Below, piece after piece: positions 19,728 to 28,235 of a stretch of 64,000 bases of DNA. Numbering within the stretch: position 1 is the stretch's first letter; each line of letters starts with the position of its first letter. The translations under genes were made by a program, and so were the position numbers. This DNA comes from Xanthomonas sacchari. GTDB lineage: Bacteria > Pseudomonadota > Gammaproteobacteria > Xanthomonadales > Xanthomonadaceae. Location: the NCBI RefSeq assembly GCF_024266585.1, contig NZ_CP100647.1:1593001-1657000 (forward strand), read 5' to 3'. The notes under the pieces are model-generated. The model was not told the origin of the DNA, ran no database searches, and was given only the letters and a program-made list of their open reading frames with translations.

Positions 19728-20936
19728 ATGTCTACGACCGCCTTACGCCCCGACGCCAACACGGCTTCCGCCGGGGAGTTGGTCGACCTCGACGCCGCGG
19801 CGGATGCGTTCGCGTTGCCGGCCGGGGTGCGCTACCTGGACACCGCCAGCAAGGGGCCGCGCCTGCATCGGGTACTGGCCGCCGGGCAGGCGGCGCTGGC
19901 CGCGTCGATCACGCCGTGGACGCTGTCCTTCGATGCCTGGCGCGCGCAGATCGAGGACTTGCGTGCGCTGGCGGCGGACACCCTGTTCGGTGGCGACAGT
20001 GAAGGCGTGGCGATGGTGCCGTCGGCCGCCTACGGCCTGGCCATCGCGGCGCGGCAGGTGCCGTTGGCGCCGGGCGATGCGGTGCTGCTGCTCGACGGCC
20101 AGTTCCCGTCCAACCTGCTGGCCTGGCAGCAACGTTGTGCCGAGAGCGGCGCGCACCTTGCGGTGGTGCGGCCGGCGCCGGGCCAGGACTGGACCGACGC
20201 GGTGCTGGCCACGCTCGACGCGCAACCGCGCGTGCGCGTGGCGACCCTGCCCAATGCCTACTGGCGCGATGGCCGCCTGCTGGATCTGGACCGCATCGCG
20301 CCGCGGGTGCATGCGGCCGGCGCGATGCTGGTGCTGGACCTGAGCCAGAGCCTGGGCGTGCTGCCGGTGCGGCTGGACGCCTGGCGGCCGGACTTCGTGG
20401 TCTCGGTCGGGCACAAGTGGCTGCTCGGGCCGATGGGGCTGGCGTGGTTGTGGGCGTCGCCGCACTGGCGCGCGCACGGCGTGCCGTTCGAGCAGCACTG
20501 GCAGGCGCGCGACCCGGGCGGCGACTGGCAGTTTCCGGCCGAAGCGCCGCCGCCCTACCGCAACGGCGCGCGCCGCTTCGATGCCGGCGGCGTCGCCGAT
20601 CCGCTGCGCCTGGCGATGGCCGACGCGGCGCTGCAGCAACTGCAGCAGTGGCAGCCGGCACGCATCGCGCAGCGGCTTGGCGAACTCGGCGCCGCGTTCG
20701 ATGCGGAACTGCGGACGCTGGGAGCGGGCGACTGGATCGCGCCCGGGCACGCGCCGCACGTTTACGCGTTGCATCCACCGGCGTCGACGATGCCGGCGTT
20801 GCTGCGGTGGCTGCAGCACGCGCAGGTCGTCTGCACGCATCGGCACGGCGCCTTGCGCATTGCGCCGTACCTGCAATTGACGCCGGAGGCGATGCGCGGC
20901 CTGGCGCAGGAGATGCTGGCTGCGGCGCGTGCCTGA
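19728..20936 (+). CDS. Class V aminotransferase-fold PLP enzyme, candidate ergothioneine C-S lyase
   Basis: A 402-residue fold-type I PLP protein. The cofactor lysine is in SVGHKWLLG (Lys230) and the ring-stacking Asp in LVLDLSQSLG (Asp204), as in NifS/kynureninase relatives. It is divergent from egtB with only 70 bases between the starts. The last step of ergothioneine synthesis, cleavage of hercynylcysteine sulfoxide, is done by a PLP lyase of this superfamily (EgtE), so I infer that role from context. It could equally be a desulfurase- or kynureninase-like enzyme of other function. The start at 19728 (MSTTALRPDANTA) is preferred over one 108 bases upstream, which would overlap egtB. Confidence 0.75.
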   Translation: MSTTALRPDANTASAGELVDLDAAADAFALPAGVRYLDTASKGPRLHRVLAAGQAALAASITPWTLSFDAWRAQIEDLRALAADTLFGGDSEGVAMVPSAAYGLAIAARQVPLAPGDAVLLLDGQFPSNLLAWQQRCAESGAHLAVVRPAPGQDWTDAVLATLDAQPRVRVATLPNAYWRDGRLLDLDRIAPRVHAAGAMLVLDLSQSLGVLPVRLDAWRPDFVVSVGHKWLLGPMGLAWLWASPHWRAHGVPFEQHWQARDPGGDWQFPAEAPPPYRNGARRFDAGGVADPLRLAMADAALQQLQQWQPARIAQRLGELGAAFDAELRTLGAGDWIAPGHAPHVYALHPPASTMPALLRWLQHAQVVCTHRHGALRIAPYLQLTPEAMRGLAQEMLAAARA

Positions 20937-21083
20937 AGAGGGCGACGCGTGCGGCGGTTGCGTTCGGGTTTTCCTGTGCGACGGAAATCTCGCTGACGGC
21001 GTGGTGGCGTTGGCGTCGTTCGCGGCAGCCGTCGGCGTGTGTGATGTCGTGCGCCGTGACGCAGGCAGTGCGCGAAGCGTCCC

Positions 21084-21153
21084 GTAGGAGCGGCTTCAGC
21101 CGCGACGGGCGGCACCGGGCGGGGACGCCTGTCGCGGCTGAAGCCGCTCCTAC
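21084..21153. repeat. Intact paired REP element, GTAG type
   Basis: The left arm is GTAGGAGCGGCTTCAGCCGC and the right arm GCGGCTGAAGCCGCTCCTAC. They are a perfect inverted repeat of about 25 bases per arm with a 20-base centre. The GTAG head followed by a GC-rich palindrome is the layout of the Stenotrophomonas/Xanthomonas REP family that RAYT transposases act on. No RAYT gene is in this window. Confidence 0.9.
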
Positions 21154-21216
21154 AGCGGAATCTGTGTCCGGTGCGGTGTGGCGAGAGCGGATCGGTAGAG
21201 GTGCTCCACGCGCAGT

Positions 21217-21239
21217 GTGGAAGGGGCTTCAGCCCCGAC
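21217..21239 (+). repeat. Single REP arm
   Basis: A solitary diverged arm, GTGGAAGGGGCTTCAGCCCC plus GAC, 64 bases after the intact pair. Its internal palindrome GGGGCTTCAGCCCC is kept although the GTAG head is changed to GTGG. Confidence 0.65.
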
Positions 21240-21347
21240 AAGCGGACACAGCCGCATGCTGTCGCGACCAAACGCTCCGTCCGCGAGGCTGCCTGCCGTT
21301 GCCGGATGGTTGGCCGAACGCGTGCCGCCAGACGTGTGGCGGCGGCT

Positions 21348-22850
21348 TCACCGCCGCGCCGCCAGGCGCAACCCGCGCGGGGTCAGCACCCGCTCCAACA
21401 GTTCGAACAGGCCCTGCACCAGCAGTGCCAGCAGCGCGGCCGGCACCGCGCCTTCCAGGATCAGGCCGAGATCGTCCAGGCGGATGCCGGTGAGGATCGG
21501 CTGGCCATAGCCGCCGGCGCCGATCAGCGCGCCCAGGGTCGCGGTGCCGACGTTGATCACCGCCGCGATCTTGATGCCGGCGAGGATGGTGCGCAGCGCC
21601 AGCGGCAGTTCGATCCGCCATAGCCGGGTGCCCGGCGGCAGGCCGAGCGCGGCGGCGGTCTCGCGCAGCTCGCGGGCGATGCCGGTGAGCCCGGCATGCG
21701 TGTTGCGCACGATCGGCAGCAGGCTGTACAGGAACAGCGCGGCGATCGCCGGTTTGGCGCCGATGCCGAACAGCGGGATCATGAACACGAACACCGCCAG
21801 CGACGGCAGCGTCTGCAGCACGCCGGTCAGTGCCAGCACCGCCTGGCCCAGCCGGGGCCGGTGCGCGGCCAGAATGCCCAGCGGCAGCGCCACCAGCAGG
21901 GCCAGGCCCAGCGACAGCCCGACCAGCGCCAGATGCTCGCGGGTACGCTGCAGCAGCCGCTGCAGGCGCCCGTCCTGGGCCGGCGCGGCGATGCCCAGCC
22001 AGTCCGCGGCGATCGCGCTCTCGGCGCGCTTGTCGAGCTTGGCCTCGGCGTTGAGCCGTTGCATGGTCGCCGCGTCGATGCGCCCGCCCAGTCCCTGCAG
22101 CGCCTGCACGAAGCGCGGCGCGCGCTGCGCCAGGTCGGCGCGGTACAGGAACACCGCGGCGTAGCGCGGGAAGTAGTGCTTGTCGTCCTGCAGCACCAAC
22201 AGGTCGTGCGCCGGGATTTCGGCGTCGGTGCTGTACAGGTCGGTGAGGTCGATCGCGCCGCTGTCCAGCGCGCGGTAGGCGAGGTCGTGGTCCAGGCCGG
22301 TGGGCGTCTGCGGCAGGCCGTAGGCGGCGCGCACGCCGGGCCAGCCGTCGGCACGCGAGACGAACTCGTTGCTCAGCCCGAATTTGAGCGTCGGATGCGC
22401 GGCCAGGTCGGACAGGCGCGCGATGCCCAGCGCCTGCGCGCGTTGCCGGCGCATGCCGAACGCATAGGTGTTGTCGAAGCCTAGCGGCGCGCTCATCGCC
22501 AGGCCGCGTTGCGCCAGCGCACGCTGCAGGGCTGCGTCGTCGGCGCCCGGCATCTGCAGCAGCTCGGCGGCCAGGGTGCCGGTGTACTCGGCATAGGCGT
22601 CGATCGACCCTTGCTCCAGCGCGCGCCACAGGATGCGGGTGCCGCCGAGCTGGCGCCGGTGCTCGACCTCGACCCCGGCCTGGCGCCCGGCGCCGGCGGC
22701 GATCTCGCCCAGCACCACCGCTTCGGTGAAGTTCTTCGAGCCGACCACCACCTTGGCGTCTTCGGCGGCGGCCGGCAGGCCCAGCAGCGTGGCCAGTCCG
22801 CCCAGCGCGGCCATCGCGATCGCGCGCCAGCGCGCGCCCGGCGCCGTCAC
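21348..22850 (-). CDS. Betaine/choline-type ABC transporter: substrate-binding protein fused to permease
   Basis: A 500-residue fusion. A signal segment (MAALGGLATLLGLPAAA) leads into an OpuAC-like binding domain beginning KVVVGSKNFTEAVVLGEI, with SIDAYAEYTGTLAAEL and DNTYAFGMRRQRAQ. After about residue 305 a permease of roughly five to six membrane segments follows, with the ABC coupling motif ELRETAAALGLPPGTRLWRI. Substrates of the family are glycine betaine, choline or carnitine. The GTG at 22850 overlaps the stop of the ATPase gene, so the pair is coupled. In most OpuC- or BilE-type fusions I know the permease comes first; here the binding domain is N-terminal. Confidence 0.87.
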   Translation of the reverse strand: MTAPGARWRAIAMAALGGLATLLGLPAAAEDAKVVVGSKNFTEAVVLGEIAAGAGRQAGVEVEHRRQLGGTRILWRALEQGSIDAYAEYTGTLAAELLQMPGADDAALQRALAQRGLAMSAPLGFDNTYAFGMRRQRAQALGIARLSDLAAHPTLKFGLSNEFVSRADGWPGVRAAYGLPQTPTGLDHDLAYRALDSGAIDLTDLYSTDAEIPAHDLLVLQDDKHYFPRYAAVFLYRADLAQRAPRFVQALQGLGGRIDAATMQRLNAEAKLDKRAESAIAADWLGIAAPAQDGRLQRLLQRTREHLALVGLSLGLALLVALPLGILAAHRPRLGQAVLALTGVLQTLPSLAVFVFMIPLFGIGAKPAIAALFLYSLLPIVRNTHAGLTGIARELRETAAALGLPPGTRLWRIELPLALRTILAGIKIAAVINVGTATLGALIGAGGYGQPILTGIRLDDLGLILEGAVPAALLALLVQGLFELLERVLTPRGLRLAARR

Positions 22851-23584
22851 CGCGCCTCCTCCAGGCTGCGCTGCGCATGCAGGAACTGGCTCACGAAAGG
22901 GTCGGCCGGCGCCTCCAGCAGGCTGCGCGCGCTGCCTTCCTGCAGCACGCGGCCGCCGCGCATCAGCACCAGGGTATCGCCGAGGTAGGCGGCCTCGGCG
23001 ACATCGTGGGTCACCAGCACCACGGTCTTGCCGAGTAGCGCGAACAGCTCGCGCATCTGCGTCTGCAACTCGTGGCGCACGATCGGGTCGAGCGCGCCCA
23101 GCGGCTCGTCCAGCAGCAGCACCGGCGGGTCCAGCAACAGCGCCCGGATCAGGCCCACGCGCTGGCGCTGGCCGCCGGACAGCTCGGCCGGGTAACGCGC
23201 CAGCAGCGCTTCCGGCAGGCGGCACAGCGCAGCCAGTTCGTGCAGGCGCGCCGCGATGCGCGGCTGCGCCCAGCCCAGCGTGCGCGCCAGCAAGGCGGCG
23301 TTGTCGCGCGCACTCAGGTGCGGGAACAGGCCACCCTCCTGGATCACGTAGCCGATGCGCCGGCGCTGCGCCAGCAGGGTGGCGCGGCGCAGCGGCTCGC
23401 CCTGGAAGCGCACTTCGCCGGCGTCCGGCCATTCCAGGCCCAGCAGCAGGCGCAGCACGCTGGACTTGCCGGCGCCGCTGGGGCCGATCAGGGCAGTGGT
23501 GCGGCCCGGGGCGATGCGCAGATCGACCCGGTCCAGCGCCAGCGTGTCGCCATAGCGGCGGGTGACACCATGCAGTTCGAACAT
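22847..23584 (-). CDS. ABC transporter ATP-binding protein (OpuCA/ProV-like)
   Basis: A 245-residue ATPase energising the adjacent betaine-type importer. It has Walker A GPSGAGKSS (about residue 34), Q-loop region YVIQEGGLFPHL, signature LSGGQRQRVG and Walker B VLLLDEPLGALD, then the H-loop VLVTHDVAEA. It is short and lacks the C-terminal CBS domains that sense ionic strength in OpuCA/ProV. I took the ATG at 23584 (MFELHGVTRRYGD); 10 residues of upstream frame look like leader. It is first in the two-gene operon. Confidence 0.9.
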   Translation of the reverse strand: MFELHGVTRRYGDTLALDRVDLRIAPGRTTALIGPSGAGKSSVLRLLLGLEWPDAGEVRFQGEPLRRATLLAQRRRIGYVIQEGGLFPHLSARDNAALLARTLGWAQPRIAARLHELAALCRLPEALLARYPAELSGGQRQRVGLIRALLLDPPVLLLDEPLGALDPIVRHELQTQMRELFALLGKTVVLVTHDVAEAAYLGDTLVLMRGGRVLQEGSARSLLEAPADPFVSQFLHAQRSLEEAR

Positions 23585-23636
23585 CGCCGCAGCATAGCCG
23601 CAGGCGGCGACCACGCCGCGCGAAGACAGGGTCCGC

Positions 23637-24581
23637 TCAGCGGGCCGCGTCGGTCAGCAGGCCCAAGGTCGGTTTCGGTCGGCTCAGGTCGTACATCAGG
23701 CCGAAATGCGCCTCCGCGCCCTGCTGGTCCGGCTGGTCGAGCAGTTCGTAGAGATTGATCTCGGCGACCACGTCGGCGTAGTCGCTGCGCAACGTCTGCA
23801 GCAGCTCCGCCACGCTGTCGTAGCAGGCGCCGTCGCCGGGATGGCCGCCATCGGTGTTGCCGGTGTACACCTCGGCGCAGTTGAGCTCGTTGACGTACAC
23901 CTTGGTGCCGTACTTCTGCGCGGCGGCGCGCAGTTGTCCGAGATACAGGTCCATCCAGTAGCCGCGTTCCCCGTGGAAGGCGTAGTAGTGGAAGCTGATC
24001 CGGTCGAAATCGAAGCCGGCGGCCTTGGCCTGCTCCAGGAACCACAGCGAGCCGTTGCGGTCGCCGGGACAGCGCGCGTTGGCCGAATGGTCGTCGCTGT
24101 TGCAGGCGGTGATGTTGATGGTGAACTGCAGGCTGGCGCCCAACTCGTCGGAGGCCTGCTTCATGCCGCGGTACATGGTGGTCATCGCCGCGATCCGCGC
24201 CGGGGCGGCGGCGCGATCCAGGTCCTGCTCGTTGCCGATCTCCCAGATCTTGATGTCGCCGGCATAGCGCCGCGCCAGCGCGTAGCCGATCTCCTGCGAC
24301 ATCGGATACACCATCGGCCGCAGCGCGATGTGGTACTTGCGTGAGAGTTGCACGAGTTGGTCGAGCACGGTGAAGTCGCGCGGGTCCACGTCGAACCGGT
24401 AGCTGCGCAGGTTGCGCTGGTCGAGCAGGCGGAACACCTCCTCGCTCTGGCTGAGCGGGTAGGCCTGGCGGCCGTCGTGGCCATTGACCCCGTACACGAT
24501 GGCCGGTGCCGCGGCGGCCGGGACGGCGGCGGAGGCGAGGACGGCGGCGAACAACCACAGCAGCGGGCGCAGGATGGGCAT
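23637..24581 (-). CDS. Secreted clan GH-A type glycoside hydrolase
   Basis: A 314-residue protein with a clear signal peptide (PLLWLFAAVLASAAVPAAAA) and a TIM-barrel-like sequence. The beta-4 motif IKIWEIGNEQD has the Asn-Glu pair that supplies the acid/base in clan A hydrolases. VYVNELNCAEVY is a candidate for the strand carrying the nucleophile. The family within clan A (GH39-, GH79- or GH5-like) is not clear to me, nor is the substrate. It would act in the periplasm or outside. It follows the ABC transporter on the same strand in no tight operon (52 bases). The start at 24581 follows GGGA at about nine bases; the long open frame upstream is antisense noise. Confidence 0.72.
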   Translation of the reverse strand: MPILRPLLWLFAAVLASAAVPAAAAPAIVYGVNGHDGRQAYPLSQSEEVFRLLDQRNLRSYRFDVDPRDFTVLDQLVQLSRKYHIALRPMVYPMSQEIGYALARRYAGDIKIWEIGNEQDLDRAAAPARIAAMTTMYRGMKQASDELGASLQFTINITACNSDDHSANARCPGDRNGSLWFLEQAKAAGFDFDRISFHYYAFHGERGYWMDLYLGQLRAAAQKYGTKVYVNELNCAEVYTGNTDGGHPGDGACYDSVAELLQTLRSDYADVVAEINLYELLDQPDQQGAEAHFGLMYDLSRPKPTLGLLTDAAR

Positions 24582-24802
24582 GGGGCTGGGTCCCAGCGGA
24601 TCGGCACGGAGGGGAGGTGTGGGGCAGCCTAGCAAGCCTGCGCATCGGCCTGGCCGACGATCGCCCGGACTGGGGGCTGCATCGCAGTCCACGGCGCCCG
24701 CCAGGCCCGGCGCTGCCGCGCGACACCCGCCGCCGTGTGCCGGCCCGGATCGGCCCGCCGTTGCGGGGGAGGGTTGGGCCGCGGTGATGCCCCTCCAGAA
24801 CG

Positions 24803-24828
24803 CGACAGGGGCCTTGCGGCCCCTGTCG
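24803..24828 (-). terminator. Terminator-like hairpin downstream of bamD
   Basis: A perfect 11-base-pair stem, CGACAGGGGCC / GGCCCCTGTCG with loop TTGC, sits 25 bases past the bamD stop. On the minus strand it is followed by only a weak T-rich stretch (CGTTCT), so it may slow or process transcripts rather than act as a full intrinsic terminator. Confidence 0.6.
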
Positions 24829-24853
24829 GTGTGCAGCCTGCGGGCGCGGTGGA

Positions 24854-25729
24854 TCAGCGCTGCATCTGCGAATTGGACTGCCCGGTGGCGGCGGACTTCT
24901 CGCCGGCGAACGGGTTGAGCTTGCGGATCATCCACGGGTACTTCGGCCAGTTGCCGGTCAGCCACGGATGCTGCGGGTCGTTGAGCTCCAGCACGCGGCG
25001 CGCATCGGCGGCCAGGGTCTTGTTGCCCAGGTGGGTGTAGGCGTCGGCCAGCACCGCCACCGCGTCGTACTGGTACGCGCTCTGCGGGTAGGTCTCCAGC
25101 AGGTAGGTGGCGCGCGAGGCGGCCGACACCCAGGCGTCGCGGCGCAGGTAGTACAGCGCGTTGTCCAGCTCGTGCTGGGCGAACACGTTGCGCAGGGCGA
25201 TCATGCGCTCGCGCGCGTCGGCGGCGTAGCGGCTGTTCGGGTAGCGCTCGGCGACGGTGTTGAAGTCGGCGTAGGCCTGCTGCGGAGTGGACAGGTCGCG
25301 GCGGCTGGGGTCCAGCGACCACACCCGGCGCAGGAACACCGTGTCGCGGTTGGAGTTGGACAGTCCGCGCAGGTAGTACATGTAGGCGATGTTGCGCTGG
25401 GTCGGGTAGGTGCGGATGAAGCGGTCGATGGTCGACACCGCGTCGTCGTGCTTGCCGGCCTTGTACTGGGCGTAGGCGCTCTCGATCATCGCCTGCTCGG
25501 TGTAGTTGCCGTACGGGTACTGCGCGATCAGCCGCTTGAAGCTGCTCTCGGCGCCGGCCCAGTTGCCGCTCTCCATCTGCGCATGCGCCTTCTGGTAGAG
25601 CTGCTCCACCGGCATGCCTTCCTCGGGGTTCTTCTTCTGACGGTGGCAACCCGTCGCCACGACCAGCGTGACCAGCAGCAGGGCGATGAAACGGACGTGC
25701 GCGGACAGCGGGACGGAGCGTCGGATCAT
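24854..25729 (-). CDS. bamD: Outer membrane assembly lipoprotein BamD
   Basis: A 291-residue lipoprotein of the BAM complex that folds beta-barrels into the outer membrane. The signal peptide ends in the lipobox LVVATGC, whose Cys is lipidated. TPR-like repeats follow, for example EQLYQKAHAQMESGNWAGAE and YPYGNYTEQAMIESAYAQYK. DTVFLRRVWSLDPSRRDLST is the insert region typical of proteobacterial BamD. It is divergent from rluD across 115 bases, the same arrangement as in E. coli. The protein is slightly longer than E. coli BamD, with a polar C-terminal tail. Confidence 0.95.
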   Translation of the reverse strand: MIRRSVPLSAHVRFIALLLVTLVVATGCHRQKKNPEEGMPVEQLYQKAHAQMESGNWAGAESSFKRLIAQYPYGNYTEQAMIESAYAQYKAGKHDDAVSTIDRFIRTYPTQRNIAYMYYLRGLSNSNRDTVFLRRVWSLDPSRRDLSTPQQAYADFNTVAERYPNSRYAADARERMIALRNVFAQHELDNALYYLRRDAWVSAASRATYLLETYPQSAYQYDAVAVLADAYTHLGNKTLAADARRVLELNDPQHPWLTGNWPKYPWMIRKLNPFAGEKSAATGQSNSQMQR

Positions 25730-25844
25730 GGGTTCGGGCGCGGCAGGGCAGGAATACGAAGGGGCGATGATAGCCTAGTGGCCTGTCCTGCGACTGACTA
25801 CGGCCGCCGCGACCCCCTTTTCCGACCCAAGCCGTGCCCCTGCC

Positions 25845-26852
25845 ATGCCCAATACCCCCCCGGACCTCCCCGAGGACGCCGTCAGCGACGGCCCGCGCCA
25901 GGCGCGCGTCCCCGACCACGCCGCCGGCCGCCGTTTCGACGCGGTGCTGGCCGAACTGTTCCCCGAATACTCGCGTTCGCGCCTGGCCGAATGGATCAAG
26001 TCCGGCGACGCCCTGCTCGACGGCGCGCCGGCGCGGCCGCGCGACCCGCTGCGCGGCGGCGAGATCGCCAGCCTGCACGCGGTGCTGGACACCCAGACCC
26101 ACGCCCTGCCCGAGGACATCCCGCTGGAGGTGCTGTACGAGGACGACCAGGTCATCGTGCTGAACAAGCCGGCCGGGCTGGTCGTGCACCCGGGCGCCGG
26201 CAATCCCAGCGGCACCCTGGTCAACGCCTTGCTGTACCGCGACCCGGGACTGTCGGCGCTGCCGCGCGCCGGCATCGTGCACCGCCTGGACAAGGACACC
26301 AGCGGCGCCATGGTGGTGGCGCGGACCCTGCAGGCGCATACCTCGCTGGTCGCGCAGCTGTCCGCGCGCGACGTGCACCGGCAATACCTGGCGGTGGTGG
26401 TGGGGGCGCTGGTCTCCGGCGGCACCGCCAACGCGCCGATCGACCGCCACCCGCGCGACCGCCTGCGCATGGCGGTGCGCGAGGACGGCCGCGACGCGGT
26501 CACCCACTACCGGCTGCGCGAGCGCTTCCGCGCCCACACCGCGCTGGAATGCCGCCTGGAGACCGGCCGCACCCACCAGATCCGCGTGCACATGGCGCAC
26601 CTGAAGCACCCGATCGTCGGCGACCCGCTGTACGGCGGTCCGCTGAAGCTGCCCAAGGGCGCCAGCGAGGAACTGATCGGCGAACTGCGCGGCTTCAAGC
26701 GCCAGGCGCTGCACGCCGAGACCCTGGAGTTCAAGCATCCGCTCAGCGGCGAGCCGGTGCGCGCCACCGCGGCGGTGCCGGCCGACCTGCAGCAGTTGCT
26801 GGCCAGCCTGCGCGCCGATGCGCAGGCCGCCGCCGAGCGGGCACGGCGGTGA
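25845..26852 (+). CDS. rluD: 23S rRNA pseudouridine synthase RluD
   Basis: A 335-residue enzyme that makes pseudouridines in helix 69 of 23S rRNA. An S4-type RNA-binding domain (about 20-85, [20 protein letters not shown]) precedes the catalytic domain. The catalytic Asp is in [14 protein letters not shown] (about residue 149). [20 protein letters not shown] is the RluA-family C-terminal motif. It is divergent from bamD and 82 bases upstream of pgeF, the conserved bamD-rluD-pgeF context. The family includes RluC, but the neighbours favour RluD. Confidence 0.93.
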   Translation: MPNTPPDLPEDAVSDGPRQARVPDHAAGRRFDAVLAELFPEYSRSRLAEWIKSGDALLDGAPARPRDPLRGGEIASLHAVLDTQTHALPEDIPLEVLYEDDQVIVLNKPAGLVVHPGAGNPSGTLVNALLYRDPGLSALPRAGIVHRLDKDTSGAMVVARTLQAHTSLVAQLSARDVHRQYLAVVVGALVSGGTANAPIDRHPRDRLRMAVREDGRDAVTHYRLRERFRAHTALECRLETGRTHQIRVHMAHLKHPIVGDPLYGGPLKLPKGASEELIGELRGFKRQALHAETLEFKHPLSGEPVRATAAVPADLQQLLASLRADAQAAAERARR

Positions 26853-26934
26853 GCCGGGCCGCGGTGCGTGCATCCGGCGCCCCGGCGGGAGTGCCGGATT
26901 CGGCGCGCCCGCCGGCGGGCGGAGCGTGCCGCCG

Positions 26935-27708
26935 ATGATCGACTTCGCCTTGCCGGCCGACTGGCCGGCCCCGCCGCGGATCCACGCCCTGACCACGCTG
27001 CGCGAGGGCGCCGGCGCCTCGCAGCCGCCGTTCGACCGGTTCAACCTGGGCAACCGCAGCGCCGCCGACGGCGACGACCCGGCCACGGTGCAGCGCAACC
27101 GCGACGAACTGGCGGCGCGGCTGGCGCTGCCGACGCCGCCGCACTGGCTGCGGCAGGTGCATGGCGTGCAGGTGCTGCGCTTCGACGGGCCGCCGCACGG
27201 CACCGGCATCGCCGCCGAGCCGACCGCCGATGCCGCGGTCACCGCCGAACCGGGGGTGGTGCTGGCGATCATGACCGCCGACTGCCTGCCGGTGGTGTTC
27301 GCCGCGCGCGACGGCAGCGAGGTCGGCGCCGCGCACGCCGGCTGGCAGGGCCTGGCCGGTGGCGTGCTGGAGGCCACCGTGGCCGCGTTGCGCACGCCGC
27401 CGGCGCAACTGCGGGCCTGGCTGGGGCCGGCCGCCGGGCCGCAGCGCTACGAGATCGGCGTCGAGGTACGCGAGGCCTTCCTGCGCCACGCTCCGGCGGC
27501 GGCCAGCGCCTTCGTCGCCACCCGTCCCGGACACTGGTTGGTGGATCTGTACGCGCTGGCGCGGCAGCGCCTGGCCGCGGCCGGCATGGAGCCGGCGCAG
27601 GTCTTCGGCGGTGGCCTGTGCACCATCGCCGATGCGCAGCGCTTCTACTCCTACCGGCGCGACCGCCGCACCGGCCGCATGGCGACCCTGGCGTGGATCG
27701 CGCCCTGA
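26935..27708 (+). CDS. pgeF: Peptidoglycan editing factor PgeF (YfiH, polyphenol oxidase family)
   Basis: A 257-residue COG1496 protein. Family members act as a peptidoglycan editing factor, removing wrongly incorporated serine from UDP-MurNAc precursors; some also show purine nucleoside phosphorylase or laccase activity. The metal-binding residues are visible in RQVHGVQV, MTADCLPVVF and AAHAGWQGLAGGV. The start at 26935 (MIDFALPADWPAPP) is preceded by GGAG at ten bases; 39 in-frame codons upstream look like low-complexity leader. It follows rluD and overlaps the next gene by 16 bases. Confidence 0.92.
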   Translation: MIDFALPADWPAPPRIHALTTLREGAGASQPPFDRFNLGNRSAADGDDPATVQRNRDELAARLALPTPPHWLRQVHGVQVLRFDGPPHGTGIAAEPTADAAVTAEPGVVLAIMTADCLPVVFAARDGSEVGAAHAGWQGLAGGVLEATVAALRTPPAQLRAWLGPAAGPQRYEIGVEVREAFLRHAPAAASAFVATRPGHWLVDLYALARQRLAAAGMEPAQVFGGGLCTIADAQRFYSYRRDRRTGRMATLAWIAP

Positions 27709-28235
27709 CCGCGCCGCTGTTCGCGCAGGTGCTGGGGCCGGCATTCGCGCAGTTGCCGCCGGTGCTGCGCGCGCTGCACACCCCGTCGCCGCAGTCGCGC
27801 TATGTCGGCCAGGCCGCGGTGCAGCGCGGCCGCCATCGGCTGCTGCCGCTGTGCGCGTGGCTGGTGCGGCTGCCGCGCACCGGGCCGGCGACGCCGGTGG
27901 AGGTGGTGTTCCGCGCCGATGCCCGCGGCGAGCGCTGGGAGCGCCGCTTCGGTGCGCACGCCATGCCCTCGCGGCTGTGGCAGCACCGTGGCCGGCTGCG
28001 CGAGCGCCTGGGGGCGGTGGTGTTCGAATTCGCGCTGCGGGTCGATGGCGCCGGCATCGAATGGCGTGCGGCGCGGGCCTGGGCCTTCGGCGTGCTGCCG
28101 CTGCCGAAGCGCTGGCTGGCCGGCGTGCACTGCCGCGAAGACCAGCGCGACGGCCGCTACGCCTTCCTGATCGCGGTGACGCTGCCGTGGATCGGTCCGT
28201 TCATCCGCTACGAGGGCTGGCTTGCGCCGGCCTGA
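27693..28235 (+). CDS. DUF4166 domain-containing protein
   Basis: A 180-residue protein of unknown function. It begins at GTG 27693 (VDRALTAPLFAQVLGPAFAQ), overlapping pgeF by 16 bases. The spacing LPPVLRALHTPSPQSRYVGQ with basic VQRGRHRLLPL matches the opening of DUF4166 proteins. The C-terminus has a hydrophobic patch, FLIAVTLPWIGPFIRYEGW, but no clear transmembrane helix. No start other than GTG suits this length. Its coupling with pgeF upstream and the DCC protein downstream suggests a shared transcript. The function is unknown to me. Confidence 0.75.
   Translation: MDRALTAPLFAQVLGPAFAQLPPVLRALHTPSPQSRYVGQAAVQRGRHRLLPLCAWLVRLPRTGPATPVEVVFRADARGERWERRFGAHAMPSRLWQHRGRLRERLGAVVFEFALRVDGAGIEWRAARAWAFGVLPLPKRWLAGVHCREDQRDGRYAFLIAVTLPWIGPFIRYEGWLAPA

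Larger units (their letters stand above)
20937..21347. other. Intergenic region with REP elements between convergent genes
   Basis: These 411 bases lie between the stop of the PLP enzyme and the stop of the ABC permease fusion. They contain one intact paired REP element (21084-21153) and one single arm (21217-21239). I see no gene in the remainder. Confidence 0.7.
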
